Source: an uncultured Clostridia bacterium
Lineage (GTDB): Bacteria; Bacillota; Clostridia; Peptostreptococcales; Anaerovoracaceae
Length of the DNA: 57,234 nt
Reading direction: 5' to 3'
Assembly: GCA_944383465.1 (NCBI GenBank)
Contig: CALWPQ010000039.1
Coordinates: 1-57,234, forward strand
Part shown: in pieces, positions 47,201 to 55,148 of the stretch
Numbering within the stretch: the first letter of the stretch is position 1
Layout of the letters: each line of letters begins with the position of its first letter
Made by a program: the position numbers and the translations under genes
Notes under the pieces: model-generated
Seen by the model: only the letters and a program-made list of their open reading frames with translations
Database searches by the model: none
What the model was told of the DNA's origin: nothing

Positions 47201-48038
47201 TGCACGCGAGATCCATAAGACTCACATCTTTCTCATCCTCACGCTCTCCGTATACTTCGCGGCGCATTTCAAGATATTCGTCAAAAGCCTTTTTCACAAT
47301 ATCACCGTAAGGGCCGTCTTCAAACTGCACATCCGTAATCTTCGTATTAAAAGTGGTGTGGCGGCAGTGATCGGACCAATATGTATCTATTACTTTAAGC
47401 TCCGTAATCGTCGGATTTCTCTTTTCGTCATTTTTAAAGTATGATCTTACGAACAGGATATCGTCTCTGCTCATCGCAAAGCCCATTTCCTTTCTGTATG
47501 CGTCGGCCTCTTCATCCGTCATCTCACAGAAGCCTGTGACTTCCGCTACAGGAGCCGGCGGCTGCATCTCCATAGCGAGCGTATCCGGCTTTTCCATCGA
47601 GGCTTCGCGCGAATCTACCGGATTTATAATGTAATTTTTTATGGCGTCAAGCTCGTGCTCCTTGATATCGCCGGTGAGCGCTATTACTCTTGCAAATCTC
47701 ACCGTTGCTTCCGCGCTCGGGTCTATGAGCTTGATGCACTGCGCTGCCGAATCTGCTCTTTGGTCATATTGGCCAGGCAAAAATTCAGTCGCAAAAAAAA
47801 CAGATACCGGACCCTCGGGAAGCTGCTCGTCACACACTACATCTACGGCCGGCTCTGCAAACACCGTGCATCTCGCCTTCTTATATGTGTCCTCCGATAT
47901 TCCCTCAACATCGTATCTGTTGACAACGCGCACATTTTCTACGCTCGATATGTGAAGATTCTCTTTAATATCGTTCAAAATTCCTATCGCTTCGATATTA
48001 AAACCTTCTTTTTTTTCTACATAAATGCGTCTTACCAT
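44274..48038 (-). CDS. purL: FGAM synthase, large single-chain PurL
   Basis: Converts FGAR, glutamine and ATP to FGAM. 1254 aa from ATG 48036-48038 (GAAGGG upstream). An N-terminal PurS-like part is followed by the first AIRS-like half (HNHPTEIEPFGGAATCLGG), a second half with CGMAAKIPSLNGE, and a C-terminal class I glutaminase with LPGGFSGGDEPDG and nucleophile Cys in MLGICNGFQAL. This one-chain layout replaces the separate PurS/PurQ/PurL of Bacillus and is common in clostridia. First gene of the operon; 22 nt before purE. Confidence 0.96.
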   Translation of the reverse strand: MVRRIYVEKKEGFNIEAIGILNDIKENLHISSVENVRVVNRYDVEGISEDTYKKARCTVFAEPAVDVVCDEQLPEGPVSVFFATEFLPGQYDQRADSAAQCIKLIDPSAEATVRFARVIALTGDIKEHELDAIKNYIINPVDSREASMEKPDTLAMEMQPPAPVAEVTGFCEMTDEEADAYRKEMGFAMSRDDILFVRSYFKNDEKRNPTITELKVIDTYWSDHCRHTTFNTKITDVQFEDGPYGDIVKKAFDEYLEMRREVYGEREDEKDVSLMDLACIGAKYMKKHGLLDDLDESDEINACSIKVKAEVEGESEDWIVMFKNETHNHPTEIEPFGGAATCLGGAIRDPLSGRAYVYQAMRVTGAADPRTPVNKTLAGKLPQRKITTEAAAGYSSYGNQIGLATGQVTEIYDPGYVAKRMEVGAVIGAAPADHIRRETPKPGDVIILVGGRTGRDGCGGATGSSKEHTEESIMTCGSEVQKGNALTERSIQRMFRRKEVAQMIKRCNDFGAGGVSVAIGELADSIDVELDTVPKKYEGLDGTELAISESQERMAVVVDKEDAAQFIGYANEENLEATAVAEVTDSGRFRMYFREQKILDLSRDFLNTNGVKQETKVLVKNNDKVDKLFTSPAGIKPQDYLLDLNCCSQKGLTERFDSTIGGNTVLMPLGGKNQLTPACGMAAKIPSLNGESTTATLMAYGFDPQLSKQSPYHGAMYAVIDSVTKIAAMGGDISKVRLSFQEFFEKMTDNPVVWSKPFSALLGALTAQKKLGIAAIGGKDSMSGTFMDISVPPTLISFAVGTVNADIVISPEFKREDSSIVWLYPGRDENNIIDFDNYIANMQRVKKLAISKNILSANVIGKGGIFISLVKMAAGNSIGVEIDNITEEELKCEDYGGLLLEIAAEEDIRDAFAETTYKVIGRTTAKGLIDIHCAGVTIGLSQAIKDWCEPLEGIFPTRTAEFRRKKDDTIVPKISCHQRTEISAATKIAKPRVLIPVFPGTNCEVESMQTFRGVGAAVDVHIIRNMTEHDLEDSIKEMEKKIRESQIVMLPGGFSGGDEPDGSAKFITAVFRNPRIKDAVTELLEERDGLMLGICNGFQALIKLGLLPAGKITDMTDDSPTLTYNRIGRHMSRLVRTRIASVKSPWLAGVNVGDIHTVAISHGEGRLIASMEMMDELIKNGQIATQYVDLKGEPTMDIAHNPNGSVLAVEGLISPDGRVFGKMGHSERWSVNAYKNVTGSKDQRIFSSGVNYFK

Positions 48039-48050
48039 TGTTATACCCTT

Positions 48051-48152
48051 CTTTCTGAACATTTGTAGCGTTTCGGTTTAATATTGTTCGTGTTTTTAGG
48101 CTTGATTGCAATTTTACACTTATATATTAACATAAAGTCCGCATCGTTACAA
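48051..48152 (-). promoter_or_regulatory. Purine operon promoter with PurBox-like sites
   Basis: On the minus strand TTGTAA (48147-48152), 17 bases, TAATAT (48124-48129) form a promoter about 85 bases before purL. Downstream of the expected start, 48083-48095 read on minus (AAACACGAACAAT) and 48051-48063 read on plus (CTTTCTGAACATT) each match 11 of 13 positions of the PurR box AWWWCCGAACWWT, in inverted orientation and 19 bases apart. Confidence 0.4.
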
Positions 48153-48167
48153 CCTGATACGGACTTT
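48134..48167 (-). terminator. Hairpin after rnr
   Basis: AAAGTCCGCATC pairs with GATACGGACTTT (twelve pairs on the minus strand including one G-U; the same position is a C-A mismatch on plus) around a 10-base loop. It ends rnr, yet overlaps the predicted purL -35 region. Confidence 0.65.
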
Positions 48168-48200
48168 ATTTTAATTTTTATTGTCAAAATATCGAACATT

Positions 48201-50396
48201 TTATTGAGATTTTCGTTTAATTATTCGAGTTTGACCTCTTTGGGTTTCCAAGCGATTTGTATTCACGATAATAAAGTCGATTTCGCGCGTATCTTTGTCA
48301 GCCCGAACGACCTTTACCGTCACTTTCCTGCCTATGCTGTATGTGTCTCCTGTGTGCGTCCCTATGAGGCTCTGACGGTCTTCCTGATAAGAATAATCAT
48401 CATTTTCAAGGCTTTCAATTTTCACAAGTCCCCTTATCGTGTTAGGCAGCTCGACATACATACCAAAGCTTTTTATGCTGCTCACTGTACCCTCAAATAT
48501 TTCGCCTACATGGCGCTCCATATATTCGGTTTTTTTGAGGCTTTCGGCTTCTCGTTCAACTTCTATCGCCTTTCTTTCATTTACCGATGACATATCGGCT
48601 GCAATGCGCACTTTTTTGGTGAGTTCCTTTAGGCGCTCACTTGATGGATAGCCGTGCAGGGTTTCCTTTATTATTCTGTGAATGATAAGATCCGGATACC
48701 TTCTTATCGGCGATGTAAAATGGCAGTAATATTTCAGTGAAAGACCGAAATGTCCAAGACATTCCGTATCGTATTCCGCACGCTGCATCGTCCTCAGCAT
48801 AGCTGTACTGACAGCATTTTCGTAAGGTTTGCCCTTTACTTCCTTTAATATTACGGCAAGAATCTGCGGATGCACGCTGTCCGCATTTGCTTTAAGATTT
48901 ATGCCAAAGCCGTAAAGGAATCGCCGCAGCTCTTCCAGTTTGGCGGTGTCTGGTTTTTCATGTACTCTGTATACGAACGGTACCTGCATAAAGTTAAAAT
49001 GTTCAGCCACCGTCTCGTTGGCTGCGAGCATAAATTCCTCTATTATATTATGGGCAATGCCTCGCTCTGCTCGTTTTACATTTACGGCGGCGCCGGTTTC
49101 ATCGATTTCTATTTCAGCTTCCGGCAAGTCAAAGTTGATGCTGCCGCGCTCCTCTCTTTTTTTGGCGAGCAGCGCCGCGAGGTCTCTCATATTCATGATT
49201 GTGCGGTAAAGATGCGGGTGAATTTCCTCGTATTTTACAAGATCACCTTCTATTATCTTTGATACTGCACTATAGACAAGCCGCTCTTTGGATTTTATGA
49301 CGCTTTCATAAATGTCGTAATTCACTATTTCTCCGCTTTTCGTTATTTCCATATCGACCGTGAGTGTAAAACGGTCTCTGTTAGGGCGCAGGCTGCAAAT
49401 ATTGTTCGATAATTTTTCCGGCAGCATCGGCACTACCTGATTTACAGGATAGATGCTCGTACCGCGTTTAAGCGCCTCCCTGTCAAGCGGCGTTCCCTCC
49501 TCAACATAGTGACTGACATCAGCTATGTGCACTCCGAGCAAATAGCTTCCGTTTGGCAGTATTTCCACCGAAACTGCATCGTCAAAGTCTTTGGAATATT
49601 CACCGTCTATCGTGACCGTCATCTTCTCCCTCAGATCCTTTCTTTCGCCCTCCTTTATCTTGGGAATGCGCGCGCGTATAGCGTTTGTCTGGTTTTCGAC
49701 CTCTGCCGGAAATTTTTCCGCAAATCCGTGCGCATGGACGATAGTCCTTATGTCGCCGCCGGGTTCACCTTTCCTGGCGATAATCTCCGTAATTTCACCT
49801 TCGGCTCTCTGCCCATCCATTGGGTACATAAGGATTTTGCATACTACCATATCCCCGTCCTCGGCGCCGTTTGTATTGCGGGCCGATATGAATATGTCAC
49901 CGCGTTTTTTAGGACCTTCAGGACGCACAAAGCTAAAGCTGCCTTCTTCATAAAAAGTACCTGCCACTTCTGTAGTGCAGCGCGTCACGATTTTTCGCAC
50001 GCGCGCTTCCGGTCGTGTACCGCGCCACAAATGACGCGGCAGGAGCTCCGCCGAAACAGCGTCTCCGTCCATCGCGTCTTTCATATCCTTGCCGGCTACA
50101 AATATATCTCTATTGTCGCCATCTTTAAACAGCCGCTCTCTGTCCTCACGTATTTCAATAAAACCGAAGCCTTTTTCGTATTTTCTTATCACGCCAATTA
50201 CAACCACTGGCTTTTTGCGCCTGGCTCTCGCTCTCTTTTTATTTTTGCTTTTAGCGTTCGCTGCGCCTTTATCCGCACTTCTTATTGCTGTGCTTTTTTT
50301 ATTTGCACCGCTCTTGCTATTTCCTCTCTTGCCTCCTGAATTCTTTTCTTCGTTTTTTATCCTGCTGTCTATTTTACTTGCTTTCGTTTTTTTCAT
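48201..50396 (-). CDS. rnr: Ribonuclease R
   Basis: Processive 3' to 5' exoribonuclease that degrades structured RNA. 731 aa. The first 65 residues are strongly Lys/Arg-rich in place of the usual winged-helix domain. Then come cold-shock-like domains, the RNB catalytic domain with TIDGEYSKDFDDAVSV (the metal-binding Asp cluster), HIADVSHYV and TSPIRRYPDL, and a C-terminal S1 domain with VSSIKSFGMYVELP. No smpB or ssrA is next to it here. AAGGAATAT precedes ATG. Confidence 0.95.
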   Translation of the reverse strand: MKKTKASKIDSRIKNEEKNSGGKRGNSKSGANKKSTAIRSADKGAANAKSKNKKRARARRKKPVVVIGVIRKYEKGFGFIEIREDRERLFKDGDNRDIFVAGKDMKDAMDGDAVSAELLPRHLWRGTRPEARVRKIVTRCTTEVAGTFYEEGSFSFVRPEGPKKRGDIFISARNTNGAEDGDMVVCKILMYPMDGQRAEGEITEIIARKGEPGGDIRTIVHAHGFAEKFPAEVENQTNAIRARIPKIKEGERKDLREKMTVTIDGEYSKDFDDAVSVEILPNGSYLLGVHIADVSHYVEEGTPLDREALKRGTSIYPVNQVVPMLPEKLSNNICSLRPNRDRFTLTVDMEITKSGEIVNYDIYESVIKSKERLVYSAVSKIIEGDLVKYEEIHPHLYRTIMNMRDLAALLAKKREERGSINFDLPEAEIEIDETGAAVNVKRAERGIAHNIIEEFMLAANETVAEHFNFMQVPFVYRVHEKPDTAKLEELRRFLYGFGINLKANADSVHPQILAVILKEVKGKPYENAVSTAMLRTMQRAEYDTECLGHFGLSLKYYCHFTSPIRRYPDLIIHRIIKETLHGYPSSERLKELTKKVRIAADMSSVNERKAIEVEREAESLKKTEYMERHVGEIFEGTVSSIKSFGMYVELPNTIRGLVKIESLENDDYSYQEDRQSLIGTHTGDTYSIGRKVTVKVVRADKDTREIDFIIVNTNRLETQRGQTRIIKRKSQ

Positions 50397-50593
50397 ATAT
50401 TCCTTCTTTCCTTAATTTGTCTATGTATATTATACCTTGTACTGCAATATTGGCGCAAGCTAATTGTTAAAATTTTACTATTACTTTGCCTGCTTCTGCG
50501 TCCGTATTTAATCCCGGCGACCGAAACGCCTAATTGCAATTACAAAATTTCCGGCGCGAAGCCGCATAGAGCAGGCTGCAAAATAAAATGCAA

Positions 50594-50617
50594 AAGGAGC
50601 AGCATCTGCCGCCCCTT
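50594..50617 (-). terminator. Terminator of the lipoprotein gene
   Basis: An 11-bp stem with two G-U pairs on minus (AAGGGGCGGCA and TGCTGCTCCTT), followed by TTGCATTTTATTT. Confidence 0.8.
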
Positions 50618-50638
50618 GCTACCTGCTTTTATTGACCT

Positions 50639-50920
50639 TTAAAGAATATCGTTTGAAACAGCTCCGTTTGAAGTTCCGTAGTCGCTTCCGCGGCCATCAT
50701 TTTTGATGCTGCTGTCGTTCCAGCTTCTTCCGTTTCCTGTCGTGCCTGTACCATAATCATCATTTCCATCCATATCGTCAATGACGCGGTCCACGCCGTT
50801 TTCGACATCGTCTATACCATTTCTAAGCATTCCGGTGTCTCCGTCTCCATTATTGCTGCAAGCGACAAATGCAAACATAGTAACAATCAATAAAAGACAA
50901 AGAAAAATTTTTGATTTCAT
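50639..50920 (-). CDS. Small Asn/Gly/Asp-rich lipoprotein, unknown
   Basis: A 93-aa protein with a signal peptide (KSKIFLCLLLIVTMFAFVAC) ending in a lipobox-like FVAC and mature Cys21, so it should be lipid-anchored outside the membrane. The mature part is low complexity, rich in Asn, Gly, Asp and Ser, with a helical DDVENGVDRVIDDMDG stretch and then NDDYGTG. GAGAGGAG precedes ATG. I recognise no family. It is a single-gene unit between rnr and pepP. Confidence 0.7.
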   Translation of the reverse strand: MKSKIFLCLLLIVTMFAFVACSNNGDGDTGMLRNGIDDVENGVDRVIDDMDGNDDYGTGTTGNGRSWNDSSIKNDGRGSDYGTSNGAVSNDIL

Positions 50921-51176
50921 CTCTGAATCTCCTCTCTTTTCTTCGTTTTTAGTATTGACTTTTTTCGCAATTTAATTCATGCGGTAATTTTTTCATTTAT
51001 TATTGATTTTTCTGTGGTTTATAATATTGAAATAATTGCCTGATGCAGCAACACAGTTTAAAATTTAAAAAAATTTTTTATATTCTGCAAGTTTTTTTCT
51101 ATAGGCTTCCCAACAAACAGATTTTTGTCTATACGCTTAAAAAACGATAAATTGGCATTTTAAAAATCAAAGTAAA

Positions 51177-51211
51177 AAACGATACATTCAATAAATCTAA
51201 ATGTATCGTTT
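51177..51211 (-). terminator. Terminator of pepP, in an otherwise empty AT-rich gap
   Basis: Perfect 12-bp stem AAACGATACATT/AATGTATCGTTT with an 11-base loop; on minus it is followed by TTTACTTTGATTTTT. The surrounding gap 50921-51258 is AT-rich and I see no gene in it. Confidence 0.85.
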
Positions 51212-51258
51212 ATAATCTTTAAGTTTTTGAATTCAGGACTATCTTTGACTAAGAAAAA

Positions 51259-53058
51259 CTAAATACTTCTTGTCGCGTGCTTTAACCACTCTGCCTCTTC
51301 CTCTGTAAGAAGAGGTGCTACAGTATCATAAACGCGCGTATGGTATTCGTTCAGAACCTCTTTCTGCTTTGGCGTCAGCATCTCAGGTATAACAGCATCG
51401 AGATCAAACGGCACCAGCGTCAGCGTCTCAAAATACAGCATCGGCTTTTCCGATATGCCGCCGCATACAAGCTTTTCGCAGCAGAGCACGAGCGTTTCAA
51501 GTCTTATGCCGTGGCTGTTTTCTATATATATACCCGGTTCGTTTGATGTTATCATTCCCGGTTCAAGTTCCGCGCTTTCCGTTATGCTGTCCATAACCGT
51601 CTTTCTTATCGAGTTTGGACCTTCGTGAACATTGAGCATATAGCCGATACCGTGCCCCGTACCGTGATTGTAATCACAGCCGATTTCCCATATCGGCCGT
51701 CTTGCAATCGCATCGAGATTAAGTCCGCGCGTACCGCGAGGAAATTGCGTCGAGCCAAGATCGATGTTGCCTTTGAGCACTGCCGTATAGTGTTTCTTTT
51801 CCGTATCTGTAAGAGGTCCGAGCGCTATCGTCCTTGTGATATCAGTCGTACCGCCCATATATGTGCCGCCAGTATCAATCAGAATTAAACCTTTATTTTT
51901 GAGCGTTTTGTTGCTTTCCTCCGTAACGCCGTAGTGCACTATGGCGCCGTTTTCGGCGTAGCCTGCTATTGTATCGAAGCTTGGCTTTATGTAGCCCTCC
52001 TGCTCGCCGCGCAGTTCTTCTATCTTGTCTACGATATCCATTTCCGTAAGCTTGTCTTTTTCCTCCCAATGCTTGAGAAAATACATCAGCTTCGTAATCG
52101 CAGCGCCGTCCTTAATATGAGTCTTTCGCATATTATCTATTTCAACTTCATTTTTCACCGCCTTAGGAAGCAGCGTCAGATTTGTTCCAAGCACCACTGA
52201 GTCCGCATCGGCAGCAAGAATACTCTTTACGAGCTTGTAATTTGCCTTGTTCGGATCTGCAAATACTCTGCCCTTTACTGTTTTTACATACTCATATACG
52301 CTGTCATATTCCCTGAAAGTAACGCCCGCCGCAGTCAGCTCTATCTTGGCGTCGCTTGCAAACTTCGATTCGTCGGTAAAAAGAATCACGTCGGCTGCCG
52401 TAATAACTGCGTACGCAAGCACCACTGTATTGCAGTTCACATCGCTGCCTCGGAAATTGAGAAGCCAGGCGATATCATCAAGCGATGTCAGCACAAATAC
52501 GTCCACGCTTTTATTTTTCATTTCATTCCTGATGAGTGCAATTCGTTCTTCTCTCGAAGCTCCCGCATATTCTACCGAAAGCAGCCACGCCGGATTTTTT
52601 GAAAGCGGAGGCCTGTCATCCCATATCATTCCCACGAGATCCTCTTCATAAGCGATTTTTATATCTTTTTCCGCCAGCAATTTTTCCAGCCGGCTTGCCG
52701 CAGAGTAAACCATAGTGCGCCCGTCAAAACCGATTACAGATCCGCTTTTGAGCTCTTCAAGCAGAAATTCCTCAATCGTCAGTACTCCCGGTTCACCCAT
52801 TTTATAAAGATCTATTCCGCTCCCCGCAAGCTGCGCTGCGCCCTGTAAAAAATACCTGCCGTCTGTCCAAAGTCCCGCTTTGTCCTTCGTCACTATCACG
52901 GTACCGGCAGATCCGGTAAATCCCGATATAAAGGCTCTGCATCTGAAATACTCTCCGACATCCTCTGATCCGTGAAAATCGTCCGTCGGGATAACGTATG
53001 CGTCTATATTTTTCTGCGCCATAAGCGCTCTCAGCTTTTCTACCCTTTCTTTTATCAT
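51259..53058 (-). CDS. Aminopeptidase P-type M24 metallopeptidase
   Basis: Removes N-terminal residues that precede proline. 599 aa from ATG 53056-53058, with GGAGG eight bases upstream; a start two codons earlier is also possible. Two creatinase-like N-terminal domains (about 1-300) are followed by the pita-bread M24 domain: HYGVTEESN near 385, metal ligands in LIDTGGTYMGGTTDITRT, HGTGHGIGYMLNVHEGP, and EPGIYI and RLETLVL Glu residues. The long three-domain layout matches eukaryotic-type X-Pro aminopeptidases also common in gut clostridia. Its own promoter was not located. Confidence 0.92.
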   Translation of the reverse strand: MIKERVEKLRALMAQKNIDAYVIPTDDFHGSEDVGEYFRCRAFISGFTGSAGTVIVTKDKAGLWTDGRYFLQGAAQLAGSGIDLYKMGEPGVLTIEEFLLEELKSGSVIGFDGRTMVYSAASRLEKLLAEKDIKIAYEEDLVGMIWDDRPPLSKNPAWLLSVEYAGASREERIALIRNEMKNKSVDVFVLTSLDDIAWLLNFRGSDVNCNTVVLAYAVITAADVILFTDESKFASDAKIELTAAGVTFREYDSVYEYVKTVKGRVFADPNKANYKLVKSILAADADSVVLGTNLTLLPKAVKNEVEIDNMRKTHIKDGAAITKLMYFLKHWEEKDKLTEMDIVDKIEELRGEQEGYIKPSFDTIAGYAENGAIVHYGVTEESNKTLKNKGLILIDTGGTYMGGTTDITRTIALGPLTDTEKKHYTAVLKGNIDLGSTQFPRGTRGLNLDAIARRPIWEIGCDYNHGTGHGIGYMLNVHEGPNSIRKTVMDSITESAELEPGMITSNEPGIYIENSHGIRLETLVLCCEKLVCGGISEKPMLYFETLTLVPFDLDAVIPEMLTPKQKEVLNEYHTRVYDTVAPLLTEEEAEWLKHATRSI

Positions 53059-53237
53059 AATCATATCCTCCGTATTTTGGTATTAAAATCATTATACCGT
53101 AAATCTGTCCGGGCGGCAAATCGCGTTTCATAAGTGTGATAAAATTTGACAAAAGTTTATATTCTCTGATGATGTTTTTTTAATGCAAAATGTGAATTTC
53201 CGATTCGTGTTAAAAGCAGAAATATGAGGACAGATAT

Positions 53238-53372
53238 ATGATGGCTTTATGTTTGACACTTTCTGCACTTATTTATGCGGCAGTTACAGATTCAGATTGC
53301 AGAATTATTAAAAATATCGCGCCTATTTATTTACTGTTACTTGGAACATTAAAATTAGTATCTTCTATATAG
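53238..53372 (+). pseudogene. Truncated prepilin peptidase (A24) relic
   Basis: A 44-codon frame, start ATG 53238 with AGGAC upstream, whose product begins MMALCLTLSALIYAAVTDSD and continues CRIIKN. In A24 prepilin peptidases the first catalytic Asp lies at the end of a first helix in a D-x-(K/R)-x-x-x-I-P/K-N context; VTDSDCRIIKN fits. Only this first helix, a second short hydrophobic stretch and a stop remain. It could also be a chance small membrane peptide. Upstream TTGACA near 53138 may be a remnant promoter. Confidence 0.4.
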
Positions 53373-53454
53373 AAGATACTGCATTTAAAGCAGCAGCGCT
53401 TTCCTGATATGTACCTAAAATCCTGGACACATATCACAAATAATCAGGCTTTTA

Positions 53455-53730
53455 TTATTTGTTTCGTATATTATCCACTAATTTTTGAAGCGCAGCTATA
53501 TCTTCCTCTGATAATCCCGAAACATCAATGCTGCGTGTGTTTGAAACACCCAGAAGGAAATCTGTTGAAACATGATACAATGCCGCCAGCTTAATCAAAA
53601 CCTTATATGAAGGATAACGCATTCCAGATTCATAAGCCGATACTGCGCTTACAACGACACCGGTTCTTGCGGCAACTTGTGTTTGGGTTAATCCCATTTC
53701 TTTTCTAAGCATCTTTAATTTTTCGCCCAT
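53455..53730 (-). CDS. XRE-family HTH regulator, copy 1
   Basis: A 91-aa regulator: GLTQTQVAARTGV and SAVSAYESGMRYPS form the helix-turn-helix of Cro/C1 type, and a short C-terminal helix (LSEEDIAALQKLVDNI) probably dimerises it. The start ATG 53728-53730 follows GGTGA closely. It is about 92 percent identical to the gene at 53891. Flanked upstream by TTCACCAA and ATGGTGAA, a likely operator pair. Confidence 0.85.
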   Translation of the reverse strand: MGEKLKMLRKEMGLTQTQVAARTGVVVSAVSAYESGMRYPSYKVLIKLAALYHVSTDFLLGVSNTRSIDVSGLSEEDIAALQKLVDNIRNK

Positions 53731-53860
53731 ATTCACCAATAGTATCACCTGCTTTCACAGAGAGTGTACCAATTATATTTTCTCTAATGGTGAAAATTAA
53801 TATACTAAAAATCAAAGACAAGGAAAATTGTATGCGCAAGTATCTTTTAGCAAGTTTAAA

Positions 53861-53898
53861 AAGGCTGAGAAATAGTTTTTCTATATACCCTCAGCCTT
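53861..53898 (-). terminator. Terminator overlapping the end of XRE copy 2
   Basis: AAGGCTGAG and CTCAGCCTT form a 9-bp stem; on minus it is followed by TTTAAACTTG. The 3' arm includes the stop codon of copy 2. Confidence 0.6.
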
Positions 53899-54169
53899 TA
53901 TTACGTATAGTATCTGATAACTTTTGCAGTACAGCTATATCTTCCTCTGATAATCCCGAAACATCAATGCTGCGTGTGTTTGAAACACCCAGAAGGAAAT
54001 CTGTCGAAACATGATACAATGCTGCCAGCTTAATCAAAACCTTATATGAAGGGTAACGCATTCCAGATTCATAAGCAGATACCGCACTTACGACAACGCC
54101 AACTCTGTTAGCTACCTGTGTTTGAGTCAGCCCCATTTCCGTTCTAAGTGTTTTAAGTTTTTCGCCCAT
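53891..54169 (-). CDS. XRE-family HTH regulator, copy 2
   Basis: A 92-aa near-duplicate of the preceding gene, differing at seven positions mostly in the first HTH helix (GLTQTQVANRVGV) and the last helix. The start ATG 54167-54169 is followed upstream on the same strand by the same GGTGA site. Upstream, TTCACCAA (54171-54178) and TTGGTGAA (54226-54233) form a perfect 8-bp inverted repeat, probably its operator. It may repress itself and the divergent gene at 54329. Confidence 0.85.
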   Translation of the reverse strand: MGEKLKTLRTEMGLTQTQVANRVGVVVSAVSAYESGMRYPSYKVLIKLAALYHVSTDFLLGVSNTRSIDVSGLSEEDIAVLQKLSDTIRNKG

Positions 54170-54328
54170 ATTCACCAATAGTATCACCCGCTTTCACAGA
54201 GAGTGTATCAACTTTGTTTTCTCTTTTGGTGAAAATTATTACACTTAAAGTTGATTTTTCATTGAAATGCTCCGTGAAATAGTTTAATCTATAAGAAAAA
54301 AAGGTTATATTGGAGAAAGGAAATTTTA

Positions 54329-54715
54329 ATGAGAAAGAATAAAATATATGAAACAGTTCCCAAAGAGGTATTTCAATTTTCAAAAACTTTATGCGCTTTA
54401 ATCAGAGTTACTATACCTAACGCCATACTAATAGATAATGACATTCCAGATGGTGAGTGCGCAGTATACGATTCGCATGACGACATTATTTTTATTAAAA
54501 AAGGATACAGAGACGGAAAACTAAGCGTCCTTGACAGTATGCCGTTTGCAATAGCTCATGGGCTTAACGAAAAACGCTATTATTTACACCCAGAAGAGAG
54601 AAAAAAAGATAAAGAAATTGTGGATAAACTTTACAGAATTGTAGCAGAAACAGAAAATAAAGTTGAAAGAAGGAGACGCATTCATGATGCTATATTTACT
54701 TACTGCGAAAAATAA
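54329..54715 (+). CDS. Unknown 128-aa protein, divergent from the XRE pair
   Basis: A soluble 128-aa protein starting at ATG 54329 with GAAAGGAAA upstream. I do not recognise it. In position and partner it is like the ImmA/IrrE peptidases that pair with XRE repressors, and the stretch FAIAHGLNEKRYYLH has a faint likeness to their AHELGHYLH motif, but the catalytic Glu and second His are missing, so a peptidase function is not supported. The C-terminal third is a charged helix rich in Arg/Lys/Glu. The gene is AT-rich like its neighbours. Confidence 0.5.
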   Translation: MRKNKIYETVPKEVFQFSKTLCALIRVTIPNAILIDNDIPDGECAVYDSHDDIIFIKKGYRDGKLSVLDSMPFAIAHGLNEKRYYLHPEERKKDKEIVDKLYRIVAETENKVERRRRIHDAIFTYCEK

Positions 54716-54793
54716 TTTTTTTGTTAATAAACATTTTTACTGCACTTATTGTTAGGCAAATACATCTAATCTTGTGTCAGTGCCTAATAAAAA

Positions 54794-54976
54794 ATGACTA
54801 CTGTAACAGCGGTGCAAAATACATTTAACATGAATCTGTCATCCAAGGCAAAAATGATATATAACTATCTTGCCTTTAGACCAAATTATAAGGATATTAA
54901 TTGCTTTCCATTTCTTAAAAGAATGAGCAAAAGAATATTATATGTACGTATCGAAAGTGCAGCGTTAACTAAATAA
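54794..54976 (+). pseudogene. Relic of an HTH_36-type winged-helix protein
   Basis: A 60-codon frame without a clear ribosome binding site. The stretch SSKAKMIYNYLAFRPNYKDI, then CFPFLKRMSK, resembles the start of helix-turn-helix_36 proteins found on plasmids and integrative elements, which continue with a recognition helix of the type SISTVKRAL. Here that part is degraded (LYVRIESAALTK then stop). The rest of the gap 54716-55148 shows a small AGCAGA/TCTGCT hairpin and a TATAAT but no gene. Confidence 0.35.
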
Positions 54977-55148
54977 GCTATTTTTTGCAGGGCAGAAAGC
55001 AAATTGTCGCTTGAATAGTGGACAAACATCTAATATTCATATTATTTAATCTTTTGCGTAAGATTTGTAGCATAAAGCAGATTTATCTGCTATAATCTAA
55101 TTTATTCAAAGCATAAATAAAATGTAAAATTACTTGGAGGGAATAAAA

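Noticed and set aside
49509..50339. A 276-codon plus-strand ORF
   Set aside because: Antisense shadow of rnr, rich in Phe, Tyr, His and Cys, as expected from the reverse of a Lys/Glu-rich frame.
54329..54715. Toxin-antitoxin interpretation of the XRE genes with the 128-aa protein
   Set aside because: The genes are divergent, not an operon, and no toxin motif is visible in the 128-aa protein.
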